DNA of 64,000 bases. Origin: Acidobacteriota bacterium. Lineage in GTDB: Bacteria > Acidobacteriota > Terriglobia > Terriglobales > Acidobacteriaceae. The stretch lies in NCBI GenBank assembly GCA_023410055.1, contig JAEYQK010000007.1, positions 5,561 to 69,560 on the forward strand, written 5' to 3'. A program made the position numbers and the translations under genes. Positions 34,043-41,265 of the stretch are shown here, one piece after another. The notes beneath the pieces are model-generated. The model saw only the letters and a program-made list of their open reading frames with translations. It was not told the origin of the DNA and did no database searches. Positions within the stretch are counted from its first letter, which is position 1. Each line of letters starts with the position of its first letter.

Positions 34043-35407
34043 GTGAACGAGCGCGACAACAGGCAAATGCGAACAGGCGCCTGGTACGGTGACGAGCCGC
34101 TAATGCTTCGTTTCCCGTCAGAGTGGCGCGTTGTTACGCATTGGCCGTCTACTCCGGAACCTCTGGCACAGCAGCAAATCGTCACAGCGCTCGAAAACCC
34201 AGTTGGACAACCACCGGTGCGAGTGCTCTGCCAAGGTAAGAAACGGCCGCTGATTATTGTTGATGACCTGAATCGCCCGACGCCAGCCGCGGAAGTGTTG
34301 CGAGTCATCTTGCGGCAGATGGAGGAAGCAGGCATTTCTCAAGAGCAAGTACGGGTTCTGGTTGCGACCGGAACTCACGGAGCCCCGACCAGGGCTGGCG
34401 TGATCGAAAAAGTTGGAGCGGATATAGTAGCTCGGTGTCGCGTACTGGTCCACGATTGCCGCGCGAAGACGGTAGCAGTCGGCAGAACCAGCGCGGCGAC
34501 ACCGGTGTACGTGAACCCGGAGGTGCCGAACAGTGATTTCGTCATCGGAATTGGTGGGGTCTATCCGAACTATACGGCTGGCTTCGGTGGCGGACCCAAA
34601 CTGGCACTTGGTGTTTTAGGACGACGATCGATTCTGCATCTGCACTATGCGCACCGCAGCATGGGAGGCGCTTACGACGCGGAGAATTCGTTCCGGCGCG
34701 ACCTTCTGGAGATTGCCGACATCATCGGGCTGACGACGACCGTATCCGTTCACGTCGACGAGGCGCGCAAGATCGTGCGGCTGCAATGCGGTGATCATCG
34801 TCGATACTACGCAGAGGCCGTTGAATACTCGCGTAATAGCTACGACGCTCCCGGACCGGGTGGCGCGGATGTTGTGATCTCGAATACCTATCCAGAAGAC
34901 CTGTCTCTTCTTTTTGCCCGGATGAAAGGGTTTGTTCCTCTGAGGCGGGCGAAATCATCAGCTTCTCTTGTAGCCATCGCTCGTTGCGGAGAAGGCTTAG
35001 GCACTCATGGACTCTTTCCGGAGCTGGAACGCACTCGGACGACGGCGGTGAGGGATTTCGTACGACGACTGAAAGTATTGTCTTTCGGCGAAGTCGTCGG
35101 GAAGGTCGCGACGAAGATGAAGCGCACCTCGGGATCGCCTATGGTCAGTGGTCGTCCGGTTCTGCATGATCATCGTAATCCGATATGGGTCTACGTATCG
35201 GGAGAGTTCCCGGGCAAGATTCCGCAGGTTGCAGGCATAAGGATTTCGAGATCGTGGGACGAAATTCTGAGTGCCATTAACGATGAACAAAATGGACGGA
35301 GAGATTTGAACGTCGTCGTCTATCCGTGCTCACCTCTGCAATGCATTGGGGATGATCAAAACTTGCATACCAGGAACAATGAGGCGGAGGTCGCAACCGC
35401 AACATGA
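34043..35407 (+). CDS. LarA-like (lactate racemase family, DUF2088) protein
   Basis: 454 aa; GTG start with GGGGAG six bases upstream. LarA racemises 2-hydroxy acids with a nickel-pincer nucleotide cofactor bound to a Lys. Seen here: DDLNRPTP (74-81; family usually DDxTRPTP), the ATGTH motif with H112 (equivalent to catalytic H108 of Lactiplantibacillus LarA, numbering from memory), and AGFGGGPK with K186 (cofactor Lys K184). The second catalytic His (H174) would fall at N176, and the Ni ligand H200 near H201/Y202. So the cofactor lysine is kept but one catalytic base appears replaced. The gene overlaps the ATP-grasp gene by four bases (ATGA). In context (comA/comB downstream) 3-sulfolactate, a 2-hydroxy acid, is an attractive substrate, by inference only. 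Maturation genes larB/C/E are not in the window. Confidence 0.8.
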   Translation: MNERDNRQMRTGAWYGDEPLMLRFPSEWRVVTHWPSTPEPLAQQQIVTALENPVGQPPVRVLCQGKKRPLIIVDDLNRPTPAAEVLRVILRQMEEAGISQEQVRVLVATGTHGAPTRAGVIEKVGADIVARCRVLVHDCRAKTVAVGRTSAATPVYVNPEVPNSDFVIGIGGVYPNYTAGFGGGPKLALGVLGRRSILHLHYAHRSMGGAYDAENSFRRDLLEIADIIGLTTTVSVHVDEARKIVRLQCGDHRRYYAEAVEYSRNSYDAPGPGGADVVISNTYPEDLSLLFARMKGFVPLRRAKSSASLVAIARCGEGLGTHGLFPELERTRTTAVRDFVRRLKVLSFGEVVGKVATKMKRTSGSPMVSGRPVLHDHRNPIWVYVSGEFPGKIPQVAGIRISRSWDEILSAINDEQNGRRDLNVVVYPCSPLQCIGDDQNLHTRNNEAEVATAT

Positions 35408-36702
35408 TGGCCGCCATCGATAACTCGATTCCGGTAGTAGTCCTCGGACTGGAAACGCACGGCAGCATTGGCATTATGCGGAGCCTGGGGCGTTTAGGGG
35501 TACGGGTATATGGGATTCATTTCAATCGCCGGAGTGCGGCATCTGCGTCCCGATACTGCCGGGGGACATTTCTCCGGGATCTCGGTGCAGCTTCCAACGG
35601 AGAGACGCTGGACTTTTTGCACAACGTCGCTCGAAGGATTGGGACATGTCCGGTTCTGATGCCGACCGCTGACGAAGGCGCGGCATTCGTGGCGGAGAAT
35701 GCGGCATCGCTTCGTGGATCTTTCATTTTCCCTGAGAATAGCCCGGAACTGGTGCGTGCGCTTATCAGCAAGAAGTGCATGTACTATCTTGCGAAAGATT
35801 GTTCGATCCCCACCGCTGAGACTGCGTTTCCCCATTCTCGCAAGGAAGTTATTGAGTTCGCTCGAACAGCAACGTTTCCTGTAATGCTCAAGGGCATTGA
35901 TGGGAATTCGTTGAAGCGTCGTGCCGGGATAAAGATGGTGATAGCTCAGGCGGCCTCCGAACTTCTCGCCAAGTACGATCAGTTGGAAGATCCCGATAAT
36001 CCCAATCTCATGCTGCAGGAGTACATTCCGGGTGGGGAAGACACGGTCTGGATGTTCAATGGATATTTCAATGCGCAATCAGACTGCCTCGCGGCGTTTA
36101 CCGGGAAGAAGATAAGGCAGAGCCCTGTTTATACCGGCGCGACAAGCCTCGGTATCTGTCTTGCGAACCCGGTCGTGGAACAGACGACGCGAGACTTCAT
36201 GAAGTCTGTCGGTTACAAAGGAATACTGGACATCGGCTACCGTTACGACGCACGCGATGGGCGCTACAAAGTGCTCGATATCAATCCGCGAATCGGGGCG
36301 ACCTTCAGGCTTTTTACGGACTCACGCGGCTATGACGTTGCTCGGGCCATGTACCTCGACATGACCGGGCAGAACGTCCCCGAGATGCGTGGAGTGGAAG
36401 GACGGAAATGGGCGGTCGAGTTTAACGACCTGAGGTCTTGTATTCAGTATAGAAACGACGGCCGGCTAAAGTTCGGCGAATGGATAAAATCTTACCGTGG
36501 AGTTCAGGAAACGGCGTACTTTGCGGTGGATGACCCGAGACCGTTCTTCAAGGAATGCGCCGACACGGTCGCACGAAACTGTGCAAAATTCGCCGGTTTC
36601 CTGCGGCGAAGTTCAGATCAGTCTACGCCGAAGCCGGATATCTCGCCTCCAGTATCACAAACGCAAGACTCGCCCGAGTTGTCGAAATCGCCGGTGAAGT
36701 AG
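35404..36702 (+). CDS. ATP-grasp carboxylate ligase-like protein
   Basis: 432 aa; ATG overlapping the LarA-like stop. N-terminal pre-ATP-grasp domain VVVLGLETHGSIGIMRSLGR (about 10-29), ATP-grasp half with FPVMLKGIDGNSLKRRAG (ATP-site Lys), LMLQEYIPGGEDTVWMFNGY and the metal-binding KVLDINPRIGATFRLF (about 290-305). ATP-grasp enzymes activate a carboxylate as acyl-phosphate and join it to an amine or thiol. Related proteins occur in polysaccharide loci. Given its coupling to the LarA-like gene and the comA/comB pair downstream, joining sulfolactate to an amino group (for example an amino sugar) is the favoured hypothesis. About 170 bp follow before comA; they contain only a weak hairpin (36756-36772). 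Confidence 0.85.
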   Translation: MMAAIDNSIPVVVLGLETHGSIGIMRSLGRLGVRVYGIHFNRRSAASASRYCRGTFLRDLGAASNGETLDFLHNVARRIGTCPVLMPTADEGAAFVAENAASLRGSFIFPENSPELVRALISKKCMYYLAKDCSIPTAETAFPHSRKEVIEFARTATFPVMLKGIDGNSLKRRAGIKMVIAQAASELLAKYDQLEDPDNPNLMLQEYIPGGEDTVWMFNGYFNAQSDCLAAFTGKKIRQSPVYTGATSLGICLANPVVEQTTRDFMKSVGYKGILDIGYRYDARDGRYKVLDINPRIGATFRLFTDSRGYDVARAMYLDMTGQNVPEMRGVEGRKWAVEFNDLRSCIQYRNDGRLKFGEWIKSYRGVQETAYFAVDDPRPFFKECADTVARNCAKFAGFLRRSSDQSTPKPDISPPVSQTQDSPELSKSPVK

Positions 36703-36876
36703 CAATCCCCTTCCGAGCTTGCGCAACTTTCTGCACACTCATTTTTGTAATCTGAGGCGCATCTTAAGCGCCCTTGAGAGCTGCTCGATGGCATCTTATA
36801 TCGTGAGCATTTGTCCGGAGAGGCTCTTGTGCATTCGCTTGATGTGCATGCCTCATTCGGTGCGGGGAGTATTGCG

Positions 36877-37725
36877 ATGAATCGTATTGGTTTCTCAAGG
36901 GATCACGCGGGCGCCGGGCATGTACACACCGGCGATTACCTGAAGTCAATCGGAGTGCCTTCAATTGCGCCTGCCACTTGCCCTTTTGATCCTGGTTACG
37001 ATCCTTACAGCTTCGAGGGGCACCTGCTTCAGAGCAGCCATTTGATGGAGACGATGAAGATCTCCATGGCGTGCTGGCAGGTGTGTAACGAAGAGGTGAC
37101 ACGCTGGAAGGTTGCGGCTTGCAAGCACTACAGGGTTCCGACCGCTACCGGAGGCGGGCCGTTCGAGGTCGCAGTTCAGCAGGGGCAACTGCCGCTGTAC
37201 TTGGACCTTGTTGCGGACATTGGCTTCACCCGGATCGAAGCAGGCGAAGGGTTTACGGAACTAACGCTTAGTCCTGCTGAAGTGGTCAAGATGGCTAAGG
37301 ATCGCGGTCTGGATGTGCAGTTCGAATTGGGCAAGAAACATGAAGGCGCATTTACCGGAGACGTCGTCAATGAATTGATCGAGCAGGGGCGCCGCTGGCT
37401 GGACGCAGGAGCACTGCAACTTGTGGTTGAAGCCAGAGAAAGTGCGCAGGGTGTCGGATTGTTCGACGAAGAAGGCGCCTTCAACTCAAGCTATGCCGAT
37501 CGATTCTCTGAAGCGTTTGGATTCAGCGTCTGCATTTTCGAAGCTCCGAACAAACCTAGCCAGTTCGCCTTGCTAAATCATTTCGGACGCGAAGTCCACC
37601 TCTGCAACGTTCGGTTGGAGGAGATACTTCGGGTTGAGATATATCGAAGGGGTCTGCACTCGGATGCATTTGAGCATGAGAATCTGCGACCTCAACTGAA
37701 GAATGCGGTTCCAACCGCAGCTTAA
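36877..37725 (+). CDS. comA: Phosphosulfolactate synthase
   Basis: Adds sulfite to phosphoenolpyruvate to give (R)-2-phospho-3-sulfolactate, first step of archaeal coenzyme M synthesis. 282 aa from the ATG at 36877, which has GGGGAG seven bases upstream; GTG 36829 (GGAGAGG upstream) and TTG 36811 are possible longer starts. TIM-barrel landmarks of the ComA family are visible: METMKISMACWQV (about 55-67, Lys in place of the family's (V/M)KxG strand), TGGGPFEVAVQQGQLPLYL (about 91-109, equivalent to PGGTLFE), TRIEAGEGFTELTLSP and QFELGKKHEGAFTG with the conserved GKK. The N-terminus (HAGAGHVHTGDYLKSIGVP) is longer than in archaeal ComA (~250 aa). Paired with comB 14 bp downstream, which strongly supports the assignment. 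Confidence 0.88.
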   Translation: MNRIGFSRDHAGAGHVHTGDYLKSIGVPSIAPATCPFDPGYDPYSFEGHLLQSSHLMETMKISMACWQVCNEEVTRWKVAACKHYRVPTATGGGPFEVAVQQGQLPLYLDLVADIGFTRIEAGEGFTELTLSPAEVVKMAKDRGLDVQFELGKKHEGAFTGDVVNELIEQGRRWLDAGALQLVVEARESAQGVGLFDEEGAFNSSYADRFSEAFGFSVCIFEAPNKPSQFALLNHFGREVHLCNVRLEEILRVEIYRRGLHSDAFEHENLRPQLKNAVPTAA

Positions 37726-37739
37726 GGAGACCTTAGTTC

Positions 37740-38492
37740 GTGAGCAACACTGTAGCCATAGATTGCTTTCCTTCGGGCGTGAAACGATACTCTGCCGATC
37801 ACGTAATCGTTGCGATTGACGTGATCCGCGCCACGACCCTTGCGGTTACAGCGGCAGACAGTGGCCGTAGATGCTTCGTCGCACGTGACACCAAGCATGC
37901 GTTTGAGCTCCGGAAACAGTTGGGTGAAGCACTGCTTGCGGGTGAATTGGCCGGAGATATGCCGGATGGATTCAATATGAACAATAGCCCGGCAGATCTC
38001 GTACTGCGAACTGACATCTACCTGCCTCTCGTTATGCTGTCCTCGTCGGGCACTGAATTGATGCTGGAGGCAGCTAAGTCGAGGCATGGTGCGTATGTTG
38101 CGTGTTTCAGAAACTACGATGCGGTGGCGCAACACGTTGCCAGACTCGGCAAAGACGTTGCGGTTATAGGGGCGGGCAGCCGCAACCAGTTTCGAGAAGA
38201 AGACCAAATCTGTTGTGCCTGGGTGGCTGGTGCACTGGTCCGCAACGGCTTCGATGTGGAGAATTCAGCTACCGCCGAGGTGATTCGGCGCTGGGCGGGT
38301 GCGCCAGCAATGGCTTGTGCGGTGAGTAAAAGCGTAAGCTACCTTCGGACTTCTGGGCAGGTGCGTGACCTGGATTTCATAATGTCGCACGTGAACGAGA
38401 TTTCAACGGTGGTGCAGATCGTTGGCCACGAAGTTATGGACTGGAAAAGGTCGAGTCATTCCGACCAATACTGCGCGGCCGAGGCGGCCTGA
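37740..38492 (+). CDS. comB: 2-phosphosulfolactate phosphatase
   Basis: Removes phosphate from phosphosulfolactate to give 3-sulfolactate, with Mg2+. 250 aa; GTG start with AAGGAG about 10 bases upstream. ComB landmarks: VIVAIDVIRATTLAV (about 21-35), GELAGDMPDGFNMNNSPADL (about 69-88, the family's GE...GF..(G/N)NSP signature), MLSSSGTELMLEAAK and DVAVIGAGSRNQFREEDQICCAW. Length matches archaeal ComB. It is the last gene of the EPS-side run; no sulfolactate dehydrogenase (ComC), sulfopyruvate decarboxylase (ComDE) or sulfolactate sulfo-lyase (SuyAB) gene is seen, so sulfolactate itself is the likely product. Confidence 0.9.
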   Translation: MSNTVAIDCFPSGVKRYSADHVIVAIDVIRATTLAVTAADSGRRCFVARDTKHAFELRKQLGEALLAGELAGDMPDGFNMNNSPADLVLRTDIYLPLVMLSSSGTELMLEAAKSRHGAYVACFRNYDAVAQHVARLGKDVAVIGAGSRNQFREEDQICCAWVAGALVRNGFDVENSATAEVIRRWAGAPAMACAVSKSVSYLRTSGQVRDLDFIMSHVNEISTVVQIVGHEVMDWKRSSHSDQYCAAEAA

Positions 38493-38601
38493 TCGAGCGT
38501 CTTAGCTGCTAGGTGCTTTGCATATTCGTCCAGGGGAACGGAAGCGCATCGCTCCTCGGGCGTTAGCCCGGTGAACAGTTGAAACACAAGTCAACCGTCC
38601 A

Positions 38602-38635
38602 CAGCCTGCGTGCGGTGAGAGCTGTGCGCAGGCTG
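38602..38635 (+). repeat. 9-bp inverted repeat downstream of comB
   Basis: Seen: CAGCCTGCG (38602-38610) and CGCAGGCTG (38627-38635), perfect, 16-nt spacer. It may form an RNA hairpin in the comB 3' region; no T-run follows. A second small hairpin CGGGC-GTTA-GCCCG lies about 40 bases upstream. Confidence 0.45.
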
Positions 38636-38671
38636 AGCAGTCTCTAGACGACAGTGCAGACCTACTAGACA

Positions 38672-38703
38672 GAGCACGGCCTTCGCCGTGCTCTTCGTGT
38701 TTC
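38672..38703 (+). terminator. Terminator at the end of the EPS locus
   Basis: Seen: GAGCACGGC (38672-38680), CTTC loop, GCCGTGCTC (38685-38693), then TTCGTGTTTC. A 9-bp perfect GC-rich stem with a T-rich tail, the strongest hairpin between comB and the M28 peptidase. It probably ends the ~30-kb EPS transcript. Confidence 0.65.
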
Positions 38704-38721
38704 ACATATCAGAGAGGACTG

Positions 38722-38901
38722 CTAATCCTCGGCTTCGGGTTCTTCGATCTCTTCCGTTTCCTCGAACTCGGAAACGTCGCAGGCGTCGTCTTTATCACAG
38801 TTGTGAGTGGCAACGCAGCCGTGAGCGTGGCAATGGGCCAGACGGCCCTCCTCGCGGTCGTGTTCAATCGTAGCTTCGTCGAGTGGATACTTCGTTCTCA
38901 T
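38722..38901 (-). CDS. Small Cys/His-rich acidic protein (59 aa)
   Basis: Not recognised. Reading the - strand from the ATG at 38899-38901 gives 59 residues: MRTKYPLDEATIEHDREEGR, then a compact Cys/His cluster LAHCHAHGCVATHNCDKDDA with four Cys (24, 29, 35, 41) and His at 23, 25, 27, 33, and an acidic tail EFEETEEIEEPEAED. Codon use (many GAG/GAA/GAC, GC-ending Ala and His) is like that of a real gene. The cluster suggests metal binding (Zn or similar). No clear ribosome site is visible upstream of the ATG. No partner nearby. Bases 38493-38721 and 38902-39154 otherwise hold only the hairpins and nothing else I recognise. Confidence 0.5.
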   Translation of the reverse strand: MRTKYPLDEATIEHDREEGRLAHCHAHGCVATHNCDKDDACDVSEFEETEEIEEPEAED

Positions 38902-39154
38902 AAAAGAGTGTCCCGATCAAATCTGATCGTGCAGTCTAAATGGTACCCTATTCAGCTTGCACATAATGTGATGCACAGCACAAGAGCGAAGGTGCATCAA
39001 CTTAGTTTCAGGGAACTTTGCTACGGAACAGGGATAAGTTCTTGAGGCCCAAGGGCTTATTCCTGTATCAAGTTGAGACGCGCACGCTTGTCCCTGCATA
39101 AAAGGCCGAGGCTCTGCACCCTGCGAAGCCCTATTTGGCGCTGATCGCACTCTA

Positions 39155-39182
39155 GATGGCCCGATCGCCCGATGGCTCGATG
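39155..39182. repeat. Short degenerate tandem repeat (GATGGCCC/CGATGG phrases)
   Basis: Seen: about three units of an 8-base phrase (gatggccc, gatcgccc, gatggctc, gatg). A related phrase on the opposite strand occurs at 53555-53580. No coding role. Confidence 0.5.
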
Positions 39183-39197
39183 CTTCTTGCTTGTCGG

Positions 39198-39226
39198 TTG
39201 ACAAAGCCCCCGTTGAATCGTCAAAT
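39198..39226 (+). promoter_or_regulatory. Sigma-70-type promoter of the M28 peptidase gene
   Basis: Seen: perfect -35 TTGACA (39198-39203), 17-bp spacer, -10 TCAAAT (39221-39226, 4 of 6). A start near 39233 gives a leader of about 34 nt to the GTG start at 39267. Confidence 0.6.
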
Positions 39227-39266
39227 CAGAGTCAACAATTCTGAAAACTTTGTCTTGGGGGCCCAA

Positions 39267-40931
39267 GTGAACCACTCCGTTCCTCGGCAGTTTGTTGCCA
39301 AATTCCTGATTCTTATCTTATTTCTTGCCCTGATACCGGCCTCGACGTGGGCCGCCAGTTCTGAGTCGGTCGATCTGGACGTTATCGGCCAGATCCGCAG
39401 CGAGGGATACCACAATTCGCAGGTGATGGAGATACTCGGAGAACTGACCGACCGCATTGGTCCACGCGTCACCGGATCACCGCAGATGAAGATTGCCAAC
39501 GATTGGACCCGCGACAAACTCGCAGAGTGGGGACTGGCAAACGCGCATCTCGAGGGCTACGACTTTGGCCGCGGTTGGACAAACGAGTTTACGTCCGTCC
39601 GGTTGTTGACGCCTGAGACCACAATGCTCATCGCAATACCCCGCGCGTGGTCGCCGGGCACAAATGGCGTGGTTCGCGGGAAGGTGGTAAAAGTCTCAAT
39701 CAAGTCAAAAGAGGATTTCGAACAATATCGCGGAAAGCTGGCCGGAGCGATCGTGCTTTCGGGTAATTCCAGAGAAGTGAAGCCGCATACCGATCCGGAA
39801 GCGACTCGCTACAGCGATGAGAAGCTGCAAGAGATCGCCCAGTTCAACATTTCCAGTCGAAGTGGAGCAACGGGTGCCCGTGATGACGTTCGCAAAGCGT
39901 TGCAGCTACGTCGCGAAATCACCAAGTTCCTTGCCGATGAGAAGGTGCTGGCCGTAATCGAACCCAGTAGCTACGACCTCGGACTGGTCACCTTGTCGGG
40001 CCTTGAATACGCGAAGAATGCCACCAATCCGTATCCCGTGCTGAACATGGTTACCGAGCACTATGGTCGAATCACGCGTCTGCTCGAACGCAAGGTGCCC
40101 GTGGAACTCGAACTCAACGTTCAGAACAAGTACTTCGACGACGACAACAAGGCCTACAACACCATTGCCGAACTCCCCGGCAGTGACAAAAAGCTTGCGG
40201 AAGAAGTGATCATCATCGGCGGGCACCTTGACTCATGGCACGGCGGAACCGGTGCGACCGATAATGCAACCGGAGCGGCCGCGGCAATGGAAGCAATCCG
40301 TATCTTGAAGGCGCTTGATCTGAAACCCCGTCGCACGATTCGCGTTGCACTCTGGAGCGGGGAAGAGCAGGGACTTCTTGGTTCGCGTGCTTACGTCTCA
40401 GAACATCTCGCCGTCCGCCCGGAGTCGAATGATCCCAAGGAGAAAGAACTACCTGAGTACTTCAGGCAGGCGGGGCCTGGCCCGCTTAACCTTAAGCCCG
40501 AGTACAAGAAGGTGGTCGCCTATTTCAACATCGACAACGGCGGCGGCAAGCTGCGCGGCATCTACACGCAGGAGAACACCGCGGTCGCGCCGATTTTTGC
40601 CTCTTGGATCGAGCCTCTGAAAGACCTAGGTTGCACGACGATAACGCAGCGCAATACGAGCGGAACCGATCATCTTTCGTTCGATGCGGTTGGTGTACCT
40701 GGGTTCCAGTTCATTCAGGACCCTCTGGATTACATGACGCGCACGCACCATACCAACATGGACGTCTACGAGCGTTTGCAACGTGAGGACGTGATCCAGC
40801 AGGCGATTGTTCTGGCGTCATTCGCCTACAATGCAGCCATGCGCGATCAGCCACTCCCCCGCAAGTCGCTGCCGAAAGACTTGCTCCCGAAGCCGGGTTC
40901 AACGCCAACTGCGAGCAGTTCGGCCAAGTAG
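39267..40931 (+). CDS. Secreted M28-family zinc aminopeptidase/carboxypeptidase
   Basis: Extracytoplasmic metallopeptidase. 554 aa from the GTG at 39267 (GGGGG five bases upstream), which puts the signal peptide at the N-terminus (about 1-30, FLILILFLALIPASTWA). A PA-like insert (about 120-260) precedes the catalytic half, with zinc ligands in IIIGGHLDSWHGGTGATDNA (about 315-334, H and D), SGEEQGLLGS (catalytic and ligand Glu), a YFNIDNGGG segment (Asp) and SGTDHLSFDAVGVP (His). This resembles glutamate carboxypeptidase/PGCP-like M28 enzymes. It has its own promoter and terminator, so is a single-gene unit. Confidence 0.92.
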   Translation: MNHSVPRQFVAKFLILILFLALIPASTWAASSESVDLDVIGQIRSEGYHNSQVMEILGELTDRIGPRVTGSPQMKIANDWTRDKLAEWGLANAHLEGYDFGRGWTNEFTSVRLLTPETTMLIAIPRAWSPGTNGVVRGKVVKVSIKSKEDFEQYRGKLAGAIVLSGNSREVKPHTDPEATRYSDEKLQEIAQFNISSRSGATGARDDVRKALQLRREITKFLADEKVLAVIEPSSYDLGLVTLSGLEYAKNATNPYPVLNMVTEHYGRITRLLERKVPVELELNVQNKYFDDDNKAYNTIAELPGSDKKLAEEVIIIGGHLDSWHGGTGATDNATGAAAAMEAIRILKALDLKPRRTIRVALWSGEEQGLLGSRAYVSEHLAVRPESNDPKEKELPEYFRQAGPGPLNLKPEYKKVVAYFNIDNGGGKLRGIYTQENTAVAPIFASWIEPLKDLGCTTITQRNTSGTDHLSFDAVGVPGFQFIQDPLDYMTRTHHTNMDVYERLQREDVIQQAIVLASFAYNAAMRDQPLPRKSLPKDLLPKPGSTPTASSSAK

Positions 40932-40956
40932 CTGGAGGTTGTCTCGTATTCGATAG

Positions 40957-40985
40957 AGGGCGGGCTTGGCCTGCCCTTTGTTTAT
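40957..40985 (+). terminator. Terminator of the M28 peptidase gene
   Basis: Seen: AGGGCGGGC (40957-40965), TTG loop, GCCTGCCCT (40969-40977) with one G-U pair, then TTGTTTATG. It lies 25 bp after the stop codon. Confidence 0.65.
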
Positions 40986-41265
40986 GTCCTTCTGTTACTT
41001 GGGTTTGCGGGCTGCCTGTGACGACGATCACCGCAGCAACCCTGCTCTGTGATAAAGTACGTGACCGGGTTCACAGGTCGTCCCCGTGGGCTTTCAACAG
41101 CGAAGCGGCGCTTGGGCTCGAAGTATGAGGGACGTCCGCCCTTGAAGGGGCTTCTGATCGCACCGCTCTCCCATTTTGCAAAACTGAATAGCGTAGCGTC
41201 TGCGCGATGCTCGCATTCTTGCGTGGCGGAGGATGGGATTGTGCGTTCGGGGCTAGGTGTATCGC
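40986..41265 (+). promoter_or_regulatory. Spacer before the carbamoyl-phosphate cluster
   Basis: About 280 bp without a convincing gene. It must contain the promoter of the GTPase gene; I see no clean -35/-10 pair. Confidence 0.3.

Noticed and set aside
36756..36772. Hairpin GGCGC-ATCTTAA-GCGCC between the ATP-grasp gene and comA
   Set aside because: Only a 5-bp stem and no T-run, so not called as a terminator.
36811..36876. Longer comA start at TTG 36811 or GTG 36829
   Set aside because: The ATG at 36877 has a good GGGGAG site and the extra residues are not seen in the ComA family; GTG 36829 stays possible because it too has a GGAGAGG site.
8454..38492. Exosortase or PEP-CTERM system
   Set aside because: The locus has ExeA-like and Stp1-like genes that often go with exosortase, but no exosortase or PEP-CTERM protein is present in the window.
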